DNA of 50,598 bases from an uncultured Eubacteriales bacterium (GCA_949743655.1 CATJUP010000071.1:1-50598), one strand, 5' to 3'. Counted from the stretch's first letter, positions 27,056 through 35,752 are shown. Notes: generated by a model from the sequence alone, not told the origin. Translations and numbers: made by a program.

Positions 27056-28477
27056 TTATAATTTATAACAAACTTTACCAGGGTTAAGTATAAGATTAGG
27101 GTCGAACACTTTTTTAATATTTTTCATGAGCTCCATTTCAACAGGACCTACACACTCGGCTAAATATTCTTGTTTAGCGTGACCTATTCCATGCTCGCCC
27201 GATACAAGACCGCCTATTTTATGCGCTTGTTCATACATATCGTCCATAGCGGCTTTACATTTTTCTTCCCATACACTTTGCTCCGCATTGTCACGGCAAA
27301 CATATATGTGAAGATTTCCGTCTCCAGCGTGACCAAAACTTCTTATTCTCATTCCGTGTTTTTCCTCAAGAGAATTTACATACTCAAGATAAGATGCTAT
27401 TTTGCTTATAGGTACTACAACATCGCACTCATCAAGCTCATCTGTGTCTGCCTGTATAGCCTCAAGGAAAGAACCCCTTGCCGCCCACGCGTTCTTTTTA
27501 AGTTCTGGAGTATCAGCCACAAGTATATCTATAGCGCCCTCCTCAAAAAGTATTTCAGATACTTGCTCGGATATTTGCTCCAACTCTTCCATAGAGTCGC
27601 CGTCAAACGACACAAGAAGATATGCTCCAGCCTCAACACCGTCTATAACTTGAGGGAATACTTGCTTTTCCAAATATTTCTCACTCATTCTAACAATGTC
27701 TTTTTCCATAAACTCAAGTGCCTGTGGGTTAAGACCAGAAAGCAATACTTTTGGAACAGCGCCTATACAAGCGTTAAGGTCCTCAAAAGGAACTATAAGA
27801 CTTATTATTTCTTTAGGCGCTGGAACAAGTTTAAGAGTGATTTCCGTTATTATTCCCAATGTTCCCTCAGAACCTATCATAAGATTTAAAAGGCTGTAGC
27901 CTGTACTTGTCTTTTTTACATTGCTTCCCAAATTAATAATTTCGCCTGTAGGCAAAACAACTGTCATAGCCCTTACATAATCTCTTGTAGTGCCATATTT
28001 AACAGCTCTCATACCGCCAGCGTTTGTTGATACGTTTCCGCCCAATGTAGCAAATTTCTCACCTGGGTCTGGCGGATAAAGAAGTCCCTTTGACGCCGCG
28101 TCATCAGCTAAGTTTTGTAAAAGCACACCAGGCTGTACTCTTACCGAAAGATTTTCCATATCATACTCAAGTATTTTATTCATTTTAGTTGTAGCCAATA
28201 CAACTCCGCCATTTATTGCTACCGCGCCGCCTGTAAGACCCGTGCCTGCCCCCCTTGGAATAACAGGTATATTGTTTTGATTACATAATTTCATAACCTC
28301 GGCTATTTCTTCTGTTGACGCTGCTTCAACAACAGCCTCTGGTTGAAATTTTCCATAAACAGGCATTTCATCGTGGATATAATCCTCGTTAATCTCATCT
28401 CCGGCAAATACTCTGTTAGGCGCTATTTCTTTAAGTTTTTTAATAATATCTTCAGTTACTTTGTTGTACTGCTGCAT
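27056..28477 (-). CDS. FAD-linked 2-hydroxyacid dehydrogenase (GlcD / LctD-like D-lactate dehydrogenase)
   Basis: 473 aa; PCMH FAD domain PVIPRGAGTGLTGGAVAINGGVVLATTKMNKIL, GGNVSTNAGGMRAVKYGTTRDYVRAM; C-terminal SFGHAGDGNLHIYVCR, GLVSGEHGIGHAKQEYL. Confidence 0.9.
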   Translation of the reverse strand: MQQYNKVTEDIIKKLKEIAPNRVFAGDEINEDYIHDEMPVYGKFQPEAVVEAASTEEIAEVMKLCNQNNIPVIPRGAGTGLTGGAVAINGGVVLATTKMNKILEYDMENLSVRVQPGVLLQNLADDAASKGLLYPPDPGEKFATLGGNVSTNAGGMRAVKYGTTRDYVRAMTVVLPTGEIINLGSNVKKTSTGYSLLNLMIGSEGTLGIITEITLKLVPAPKEIISLIVPFEDLNACIGAVPKVLLSGLNPQALEFMEKDIVRMSEKYLEKQVFPQVIDGVEAGAYLLVSFDGDSMEELEQISEQVSEILFEEGAIDILVADTPELKKNAWAARGSFLEAIQADTDELDECDVVVPISKIASYLEYVNSLEEKHGMRIRSFGHAGDGNLHIYVCRDNAEQSVWEEKCKAAMDDMYEQAHKIGGLVSGEHGIGHAKQEYLAECVGPVEMELMKNIKKVFDPNLILNPGKVCYKL

Positions 28478-28792
28478 GTTAGTTCCCCCTTTATATAATT
28501 GTTATTTTAAATACATAATTGTTTGTTAATAAACTATCGGTTTGGTGGTCATACCGCAATGTTTATAATCAAAACTTTGTTAATTTTTATAACCGCCTCT
28601 ATACAAATTTGTACCTCAAATTAATTAAAAACTTAGTTTAAAACTCTATAAAACAAATTTTAAACATATGTTTACAACAAGAGGTCTTATAATAATATAA
28701 CACACTAAGATAATATCACAGGTGAATATATTAATTATATTTAGTTTTTTGTTTGTTTTAAGGCTTAAAGACTTATTTAATTTTTATAATAT

Positions 28793-28830
28793 ATTTTGTT
28801 AAATATATTATATAACATATATAACAAAAT
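28793..28830. promoter_or_regulatory. 38-bp AT-rich imperfect palindrome in the glcD-murA intergenic region
   Basis: attttgttaaatatattatataacatatataacaaaat, symmetric except two base pairs. Confidence 0.4.
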
Positions 28831-28852
28831 TTCAAATCAAAAATAAAGGCTC

Positions 28853-28873
28853 TTTAGTGCAATATGCGCTAAA
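28853..28873. promoter_or_regulatory. Operator-like pseudo-palindrome B
   Basis: TTTAGTGCA-ATA-TGCGCTAAA; one mismatched pair. Confidence 0.35.
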
Positions 28874-29019
28874 AACACTATACTTTTGTGCAATTTTATC
28901 AAAAAAGTAAGTTTTAAATTTAACAAGTATAACCGCATAATGTCAAATCTAAAACTCACTTTATCAAATATTTAACACACCAAATAGACCAGCGTTCTAT
29001 ATATTGCAACAATTTTTTG

Positions 29020-30297
29020 TTATTGGCTTTTTTCTTCGCTTTCTTCCAATCTAATTATATCAGCCCCTAATGCTCTTAACTTTTTATCTATACTGCTATA
29101 ACCTCTTTCTATATGGTAAATATCACCTATTTCTGTTTTGCCTTCCGCCGCTAAAGCCGTTATAATAAGCGCTGCCCCTGCGCGTAAATCCGGCGCGTTT
29201 ACTCGTGAGCCAGTAAGTTTTTTTACACCTTCAACAACTGCCACACGCCCTTCGGTTTTTATGTCTGCCCCCATTCTCTGCATTTCTCCCGCCTGCAAAA
29301 AACGGTTTTCAAAAACAGTTTCTGTAACTATGCTTGTACCTTTAGCCATTGTCATAACACTCATAAATATTGCCTGCATATCAGTGGGAAAACCAGGGAA
29401 TGGCATTGTTTTAATATTAAACGCCTTTTTTCTCCCATTTGAGCAAACACGCAAGCCATCTTGAAGCTCCTCAATTTTTACACCACATTCTGTAAGTTTA
29501 GCCGCGGCGGGTTTTATATGACCATAAACAGCATTTTTAATTATCACATCACCATCTGTAATTGCCGCGGCCGCCATAAAAGTTCCCGCCTCTATTCTAT
29601 CTGGTATAACTGTGTGTTCGGCGCCATGCAGTTTTTTTACTCCTGTTATTTTAATTGTTCCGTTACCAAAACAAAAAACGCTTCCACCCATTTTATTAAT
29701 AAAATTAACCAAATCCATTATTTCTGGTTCAAGAGCGGCGTTTTCTATAACTGTAACTCCCTCGCTTATAGCTGCTGCCATTATTATGTTTTCGGTAGCT
29801 CCCACGCTTGGAAAATCTAAATATACATATCCACCTTTTAATTTAGTGCATTTAGCCTCTGCCGCTCCATGTTCCTGTTTTATTTTTGCGCCCAATTTTT
29901 CAAAACCCTTTAAATGTAAATCTACAGGTCTACTTCCTATAGGGCATCCTCCTGGCAAAGGAAGTTTTGCTTCGCCGTTTCTTGCTAAAAGCGGTCCCAT
30001 TATAAGAAAAGACGCTCTCATTTTTACAGCCTCATTCTCGTTTGATACATCACCTTGAGTACACACCGCTTTTATTTTTATCTCTTCTGTTATCTCGTTA
30101 TAGTCCACATAAGCGCCAGTCTTTTTTAAAATATCAATAAGTATAAAAACATCTTTTAAAGGAGGTACTTGTTTTATAACACATTCCTCATCAGTTAAAA
30201 GACAGGCGCATAATATAGGCAAAACAGCGTTTTTGGCTCCGCTTAAACATACCTCTCCTTTAAGAGGTCCGCTTTTTTTTACAACAAACAAAGACAT
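29020..30297 (-). CDS. murA: UDP-N-acetylglucosamine 1-carboxyvinyltransferase
   Basis: 425 aa; KKSGPLKGEVCLSGAKNAVLPIL, active-site loop PGGCPIGSRPVDLHL, DLRAGAALIITALAAEG. Confidence 0.93.
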   Translation of the reverse strand: MSLFVVKKSGPLKGEVCLSGAKNAVLPILCACLLTDEECVIKQVPPLKDVFILIDILKKTGAYVDYNEITEEIKIKAVCTQGDVSNENEAVKMRASFLIMGPLLARNGEAKLPLPGGCPIGSRPVDLHLKGFEKLGAKIKQEHGAAEAKCTKLKGGYVYLDFPSVGATENIIMAAAISEGVTVIENAALEPEIMDLVNFINKMGGSVFCFGNGTIKITGVKKLHGAEHTVIPDRIEAGTFMAAAAITDGDVIIKNAVYGHIKPAAAKLTECGVKIEELQDGLRVCSNGRKKAFNIKTMPFPGFPTDMQAIFMSVMTMAKGTSIVTETVFENRFLQAGEMQRMGADIKTEGRVAVVEGVKKLTGSRVNAPDLRAGAALIITALAAEGKTEIGDIYHIERGYSSIDKKLRALGADIIRLEESEEKSQ

Positions 30298-30435
30298 AAT
30301 TAAAAAATCCCCCTTAAATCTCTTTTAAAGTTATTATGCCTTTTTTGTGGCTATTATATAAACTGAAATAACTGTTATTTATATTTACTTTTATTACAAA
30401 TTTTTCATATTATTAATTTTAATAAATATAAACTG

Positions 30436-30464
30436 TTGACACTTTTTAATTAAGTTGTTATATT
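30436..30464 (+). promoter_or_regulatory. SigA-type promoter of the flavodiiron gene
   Basis: TTGACA (30436-30441) - 17 bp - TATATT (30459-30464). Confidence 0.7.
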
Positions 30465-30539
30465 CTTATTCAAAAGTATTTGTTTATAATCAAAATAAAA
30501 TTATTATAATAACAGTAATTAAGGAGGAAAATATTAAAA

Positions 30540-31745
30540 ATGCACTGTGTAAGAGAAGTAACCGAAAATATATATTGGATAGGCGCTAATGATAGACGTC
30601 TTTCACTTTTTGAAAACATACACCCTATACCAAATGGTGTATCTTATAACTCATATATTCTTTTAGACGAAAAAACTGTGCTTTTTGACACTGTTGATTG
30701 GTCTGTATGCCGTCAATTTTTAGAAAATATAGATTATATTACTAAAGGCAAAAAAATTGATTATATAGTAATAAACCATGTAGAACCAGACCACGCCGCG
30801 TCTTTACAGGAAATACTTATACGTTTTCCAGAAATTAAAATAATAAGCACACCAAAGGCATTTTCTTTTATTAAACAATTTGGCTTTTCTTTAAACTCTC
30901 ATGAGTGTATACAAATAAAGGAAGGCGATGAAATGAGTTTTGGCAAACATACAGTTAAATTTATAACAGCGCCTATGGTACACTGGCCAGAGGCTATGGT
31001 TACTTTTGACACTACAAGCGGCGTTCTTTTCTCGGCAGACGCTTTTGGAAGTTTTGGCGCTCTTAATGGAAAATTGTTTAATGATGAAATTAATGTTGAC
31101 ACAGATTGGCTTGATGAGGGAAGAAGATATTACACAAATATAGTTGGAAAATATGGTCCACAAGTACAGGCATTATTAAAAAAAGCGTCTTCTATAGTTG
31201 ATAAAATAAAATTTATATGTCCTCTCCATGGTCAGGTTTGGCGTTCTAATTTTGAATATTTAATTAATAAGTACAATTTATGGAGTACTTACGAGCCAGA
31301 GGAAAAAGGTGTGTTAATTGTATATGCGTCTATGTATGGAAACACCGAATCTGTTGTTGATTCACTTGTAAACGAGCTTACAAAAAAAGGCATTACAAAT
31401 ACTGCCGTTTATGATGTCTCATCAACTCATGTCTCACAGTTAATATCCGAGTCTTTTAAATACTCCCATATAATATTAGCGTCTGTAACATACAACATGG
31501 GTATATATCCTACAATGCACAATTTTATTGTTGATATGAAAGCGCTTAATTTACAAAAACGCACATTTGGCATAATAGAAAACGGTACATGGGCGGCAAG
31601 CTCTGGAAATCTTATTCAAAAATTTGTTGAAAATGAGCTTAAAGACTGCAAAGTTATTGAAAAAAGGTTTTCAATTAATTCTTCAGCCCAAAATGATAGA
31701 TTTGATGAGCTTTTAGAGCTTAGTGAAATTATAGCTAAAGCGTAA
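30540..31745 (+). CDS. fprA: Flavodiiron protein (FprA-type A flavoprotein, O2/NO reductase)
   Basis: 401 aa; diiron ligands NHVEPDHAAS, MVHWPEAM, SADAFGSF, CPLHGQVW; flavodoxin domain VLIVYASMYGNTESVVD; RBS aaggagg. Confidence 0.93.
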   Translation: MHCVREVTENIYWIGANDRRLSLFENIHPIPNGVSYNSYILLDEKTVLFDTVDWSVCRQFLENIDYITKGKKIDYIVINHVEPDHAASLQEILIRFPEIKIISTPKAFSFIKQFGFSLNSHECIQIKEGDEMSFGKHTVKFITAPMVHWPEAMVTFDTTSGVLFSADAFGSFGALNGKLFNDEINVDTDWLDEGRRYYTNIVGKYGPQVQALLKKASSIVDKIKFICPLHGQVWRSNFEYLINKYNLWSTYEPEEKGVLIVYASMYGNTESVVDSLVNELTKKGITNTAVYDVSSTHVSQLISESFKYSHIILASVTYNMGIYPTMHNFIVDMKALNLQKRTFGIIENGTWAASSGNLIQKFVENELKDCKVIEKRFSINSSAQNDRFDELLELSEIIAKA

Positions 31746-31755
31746 TGGTGTAAAT

Positions 31756-31800
31756 ATAACAAAATAAAAACCACCGGCTTGGTGGTTTTTATTTTGTTAT
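31756..31800. terminator. Perfect 20-bp stem terminator downstream of fprA
   Basis: ataacaaaataaaaaccacc-ggctt-ggtggtttttattttgttat. Confidence 0.85.
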
Positions 31801-32011
31801 AGAGTGCTTTAAGTGCTACTTTATGTGTCACCCAATTACACATATATAAATTTTTTTGGTTTTAAATTACATAAACTAAAATTTAGTTTTGTCCGTATTT
31901 AATCCACTGCGGTCAAAGTTTTTAAATTTTCAAAATTACTGTCATATGCGTTTTTTGCTGTAATAAAATATTTGTACTTTAAAAATTGATTTTACTCAAT
32001 ATTTATATGTA

Positions 32012-32539
32012 TTACTTATATTCAAAAAATACAATAGTTCCGTTTACTGATGTAATTTGGTTTTCGCTTATAGATATATTTATATCATCAAGCATACAAC
32101 GGTAAGCGCTTTCATTTAAACGGTGCAATATATTTTTTGCGCTGTCATAGCTGTTACTGCTAAAATTAATTGATATGCTTCTTCTTATAATATCGCTGTC
32201 GGTATCCACAGTACCAAAAGATAAGCTATAGTCCAATGTATCCGACAAAATGCTATTAAGCTCAAACATTACCTGTTTAATATTATCGTATTCAGCTAAG
32301 CCAACAGGTTCCTCATTATTTTCAAAAATTTGGTTAAGCTCTTTAACCATGCTGTCTCTTTTTTCCGCACGCTTTACAGAAGCATCTAACTGCTCACGCA
32401 AAACCATTGATGAGTTTTCAATAGTATCGATTTCGCGGGTAATAGGCAAATAAAACAGCATAAAATACGCACTTATAACAGCTATAATTAAAAGCACGCA
32501 TAATAGTCCCGTTTCACGGGCTGTTAGCCGTATTCTCAC
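32012..32539 (-). CDS. pilO: T4P assembly protein, PilO-like
   Basis: Single N-terminal TM then coiled-coil; follows PilM and PilN. Track start (TTG 32566) lies upstream of the aaggagg RBS; GTG at 32539 is a better start. Confidence 0.7.
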   Translation of the reverse strand: MRIRLTARETGLLCVLLIIAVISAYFMLFYLPITREIDTIENSSMVLREQLDASVKRAEKRDSMVKELNQIFENNEEPVGLAEYDNIKQVMFELNSILSDTLDYSLSFGTVDTDSDIIRRSISINFSSNSYDSAKNILHRLNESAYRCMLDDINISISENQITSVNGTIVFFEYK

Positions 32540-33095
32540 TTGCCTCACCCTCCTTTTCAAGCTCAATTAATATTCCTGTTGACACAGTGCTGCTGTTGTT
32601 ATCCATTGTACGGGCGGCACTTATAGACGTACTTTTAACTATTGGCGACATCTCAATTTTTTGCACAAATTCAGCCGTTTTGGCTAAGTCCACTCCCGAA
32701 AATTGCACAACCACATTATTTTTGCTTATTGATATGTTACTTATATTTGCGCTGCCGTCAATAGTGTTGTCCAAAAGAGTTAATATATCCATTCTGTCAA
32801 TAAGATTGTTTTCCTCCTCGGTAGATGAATATATACTGTATTGCTCTAAAACATAATCATAATCACTAAGCCTAATAGAGTATTCGTTAAGCCTTTCTTC
32901 AAGTAATTTTGTGGACTCTCTTGCTTGCTGTACGTTTTTGTATAAATCATATACTGTCAATTTGGCTACACCTAAAATAATTACAATAACCAAAAGTACA
33001 TAAAGCGACATTGTAGCTGGTTTTGTTGTTTTATCAACTTTATAATATAAGTTCAAACTTCGTTTTTGCGGATATGCTTCTTTTTTATTTCTCAT
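32514..33095 (-). CDS. pilN: T4P assembly protein, PilN-like
   Basis: 193 aa, single TM near N-terminus (PATMSLYVLLVIVIILGVAKLTVYDLY) then coiled-coil; overlaps pilM stop. Confidence 0.75.
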   Translation of the reverse strand: MRNKKEAYPQKRSLNLYYKVDKTTKPATMSLYVLLVIVIILGVAKLTVYDLYKNVQQARESTKLLEERLNEYSIRLSDYDYVLEQYSIYSSTEEENNLIDRMDILTLLDNTIDGSANISNISISKNNVVVQFSGVDLAKTAEFVQKIEMSPIVKSTSISAARTMDNNSSTVSTGILIELEKEGEASENTANSP

Positions 33096-34075
33096 CGTGC
33101 CACCTCCATAGCCGCGCCTATAGCAAACAGAGCTGTAGAGGCATTTTGTACTTTGTTAGGCAAAATATCAACAGCGTTCAAAAGCTCCATGCTCACTTGC
33201 TCAGTTATAGCCTGTATTAAAGGCTCAAACTTAGCACCGCCGCCAACAACATAAATACCTTTTAAATCGCTTTTTTGATATGTAAATCTATAAAAATTAA
33301 CCACTTTCAAAATTTCAACGGCTATTCTCTCACACATTTCATAAACCGCCGGCATATTGGCAATATCATTACTTTTGGCTATTTTATAAGAGTTAGCCAA
33401 AAATTTGTCTATACCAAGCTCATCAGCCGCTATTTGGTTTATATGTCCGCCGCCAAAAGGTATTTGTCTTGTTGCCTGCACTCTGTCACGCCAAACAACA
33501 GTTATTCGTGTGCGCTGTTCTCCTAAATCCACAAAACAATATTCCTCGCCTTTATTGTCATTCCATGCCTTTCGTGAAAGAGACACCAAAGACATTTCCT
33601 GTGGAAGTATTGTTTTAAGATTAATTCCCGCTTTATAAAATATGCCTGCATATTCCGCTAATTTGGCTTTTGGTGCCACAGCCGCCATCATAGGCATACT
33701 TTCATCATCTTCACCGTCATAACGCTCACAAACCGCGTAATCACAAAAATATTGGTCAGGAACACCTTGTATAAATTCCGAAAACTCATACGGCAAATTC
33801 ATAATAAGCTGTTGCTGAGTCATTTTTGGCATTGTAACAAGCCTGCATATAGAGTGACTGGCTGGCAAAACCAAAGCCGCCGCCGCTTTAGGAAGTTTTA
33901 AATTTTTACGTGTCTCTTTTAAAAACTGTGAAAACGTGTTGGGCATTACAATATTGTCGCCCTCAACTAAATTTTCTGGCAAACGTACTTCCTCAACTCT
34001 AATAACATCGCCTCGCAAAACAGCTATTTTCATACTGTTACTACCAATATCAAAGCCTATTTTAGTTTTTTCCAT
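33092..34075 (-). CDS. pilM: T4P assembly ATPase-fold protein PilM
   Basis: 327 aa; KIGFDIGSNSMKIAVLRG, VDLGEQRTRITVVW, GIYVVGGGAKFEPL. Confidence 0.85.
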   Translation of the reverse strand: MEKTKIGFDIGSNSMKIAVLRGDVIRVEEVRLPENLVEGDNIVMPNTFSQFLKETRKNLKLPKAAAALVLPASHSICRLVTMPKMTQQQLIMNLPYEFSEFIQGVPDQYFCDYAVCERYDGEDDESMPMMAAVAPKAKLAEYAGIFYKAGINLKTILPQEMSLVSLSRKAWNDNKGEEYCFVDLGEQRTRITVVWRDRVQATRQIPFGGGHINQIAADELGIDKFLANSYKIAKSNDIANMPAVYEMCERIAVEILKVVNFYRFTYQKSDLKGIYVVGGGAKFEPLIQAITEQVSMELLNAVDILPNKVQNASTALFAIGAAMEVAR

Positions 34076-34094
34076 GTTTCCTCACCCCCAATAA

Positions 34095-34871
34095 CTACAT
34101 AAACAGGCTTAAATACCATTTAATAAAATTTCCGCCAAAACATACTGTTAAAACACAGCCTAACGCCAAAAACGGACCAAAAGCAATGCCATTTGAATAA
34201 TCCTTTTTAATAAAAAAAGCTAAAATACCCATTACAGAACCTAAAAACAGTGTAAGCAATATTTGTGTCCAATCTAAATACATTGACATAACCATTAAAA
34301 GTTTAATATCACCGCCGCCCATTGTCTCTTTACCAGTTATTTTGTCCATAGCCAAAACAACCAACAAAAGTAGTGCCGGCATACAAAATGATATTAAAAT
34401 GGTATTAATAGTATCTAAAAATGGCTCGCCTAAAATAAAAAACCAAACTACACGGTTTAAAGCCATTAGCAGTACAATTTTATCTGGTATTATATGCTTT
34501 TTTATATCTACAATAGAAAGAGGCAGCAAAAGCGCTGTAAACACTATCCATTTAAAAAGTTCCAAACTTATACCAAATTTTAAACCCACAAAAGCAAAAG
34601 CTATAGCTCCCGCAATTTCTGCCAAAACACACTCAAATGGAATTTTAGCCCCGCAATGGCAGCATTTACCCTTAAACGCCAAATAGCTAATTATTGGCAC
34701 AAGTTCTATAGGCGACAATGTATTACCGCAATCAGCACATTGTGAACGACCCTTTACTAAACTTTTTCCTTCTATCCAGCGTGACACCATACAATCTAAA
34801 AAACTTCCAGCCACAGCACCTAACACAATAAGCCAAAAAATAAAATAAAACTCAAATAAATTATACAACAC
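34095..34871 (-). CDS. pilD: Prepilin peptidase (GTG start)
   Basis: 258 aa; GSFLDCMVSRWIEGKS, two CxxC pairs (CADC, CHC), D-containing catalytic loops SIVDIKKHIIPD and GGGDIKLLMV. Confidence 0.9.
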   Translation of the reverse strand: MLYNLFEFYFIFWLIVLGAVAGSFLDCMVSRWIEGKSLVKGRSQCADCGNTLSPIELVPIISYLAFKGKCCHCGAKIPFECVLAEIAGAIAFAFVGLKFGISLELFKWIVFTALLLPLSIVDIKKHIIPDKIVLLMALNRVVWFFILGEPFLDTINTILISFCMPALLLLVVLAMDKITGKETMGGGDIKLLMVMSMYLDWTQILLTLFLGSVMGILAFFIKKDYSNGIAFGPFLALGCVLTVCFGGNFIKWYLSLFM

Positions 34872-34929
34872 TTGTTTCTCCTAACACTATGTAATTAATA
34901 CCATGGGTTTGGTATTCGCTTACACAAAT

Positions 34930-34938
34930 CCCCCCCCC
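34930..34938. repeat. C9 homopolymer (G9 on the T4P coding strand) between pilA and pilD
   Basis: atcccccccccaagcg; about 60 nt upstream of the pilD start. Confidence 0.9.
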
Positions 34939-34999
34939 AAGCGTTTTTTATATTTACCGAAATGTCCATAAAAAATTACAGTCTTAATTTAAATATTTT

Positions 35000-35031
35000 C
35001 CCCGGTACAGCCAACCGTTTTATTACCGAGG
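35000..35031 (-). ncRNA. Hairpin downstream of pilA with loop containing GGTTGGCT
   Basis: Minus-strand RNA CCUCGGUA-auaaaacGGUUGGCUg-UACCGGGG: 8-bp stem (one U-G wobble that becomes a mismatch on the other strand). Confidence 0.5.
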
Positions 35032-35065
35032 AATTGATTGTTTATTTTAATTAATAACTGATATA

Positions 35066-35557
35066 TTATGTAGTATGTTTTGCGTCTTTAGCTGTTGTAC
35101 AAAGATTTTCATCTTTTATATCATTCTCTGCTTCTGCACCCCATTGCATAGAAACTATACCATCTTCATTTATTTTAAGAGCTAAAATTTTATCTTCATG
35201 TGAAGTCGCTGCTTTCGCGCATTTACCATATTCAGTTATAGAAGTCTTATCAGTGCTTATTACACCTCTAGCTGCATCATAGTAATAAACATCACCCGCG
35301 TTAATCTTTGTGGTAGTAGATGATGGATTACCACTAGTGTAAATTGTTGCGTCAGTACCAGCTAAATATTGTAACATAATTTCAGCTTTAGCAGCTCTTT
35401 CGTTAGCTGCGTCTGTAGCGTGTTTTGTTTTATCCATAGAGTCATTAACAACTGGTATAGATACTGCTACCAATATAGCTATAATAGCCACAACAATAAG
35501 CATTTCTATAAGCGTAAAGCCCTTTTGATTTTTAAGTCTTTCTTTAAATTTTTTCAT
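35066..35557 (-). CDS. pilA: Major type IV prepilin (PilA-like)
   Basis: KERLKNQKG|FTLIEMLIVVAIIAILVAVSIPV class III signal peptide; start at 35557 with gaaaggattgaagaa RBS preferred over track start 35707; two Cys in the C-terminal region. Confidence 0.9.
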   Translation of the reverse strand: MKKFKERLKNQKGFTLIEMLIVVAIIAILVAVSIPVVNDSMDKTKHATDAANERAAKAEIMLQYLAGTDATIYTSGNPSSTTTKINAGDVYYYDAARGVISTDKTSITEYGKCAKAATSHEDKILALKINEDGIVSMQWGAEAENDIKDENLCTTAKDAKHTT

Positions 35558-35606
35558 TTCTTCAATCCTTTCAAAAAATATGTTATAATAATTGTGTATG
35601 TATATT

Positions 35607-35641
35607 TTATTAATGGTACGGGTTGGCTCGTACCTTAATAA
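35607..35641 (-). ncRNA. Structured 5' leader hairpin of pilA with loop AGCCAACC
   Basis: Minus strand TTATTAAGGTACG-[AGCCAACC]-CGTACC(A)TTAATAA; 13-bp stem with 1-nt bulge, about 50 nt upstream of the pilA ATG. Confidence 0.55.
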
Positions 35642-35650
35642 ACTATTTTC

Positions 35651-35676
35651 AATACTCAAGCGTATGCTTGAGTATT
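35651..35676. terminator. Hairpin between pilC and pilA, T-run on + side
   Basis: aatactcaagc-gtat-gcttgagtatt followed by tttttt on the + strand. Confidence 0.5.
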
Positions 35677-35692
35677 TTTTAAAGTTTTTTGT

Positions 35693-35740
35693 CCAACTTT
35701 TTTTCAAAAAAGTTGGTCGGGGTTTGGGGCGGATAGCCCC
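35693..35740. repeat. Candidate interspersed intergenic element with two hairpins
   Basis: ccaactttttttcaaaaaagttgg (35693-35716) and ggggc-ggata-gcccc (35726-35740). Confidence 0.5.
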
Positions 35741-35752
35741 AACACTCTAACA

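Noticed and set aside
27170-27889. 239-aa + strand ORF antisense to the glcD/lctD-like gene
   Set aside because: Lies entirely inside a well-supported minus-strand gene; composition is low-complexity and unlike any protein family; a by-product of AT-rich codon bias.
29461-30058. Overlapping + strand ORFs (119 and 148 aa) antisense to murA
   Set aside because: Shadow ORFs of a clear murA reading frame.
35558-35707. 50-aa N-terminal extension of the pilA ORF in the track
   Set aside because: An RBS (aaaggatt) and ATG at 35557 place the signal peptide at the normal distance from the start; the extension covers the structured leader.
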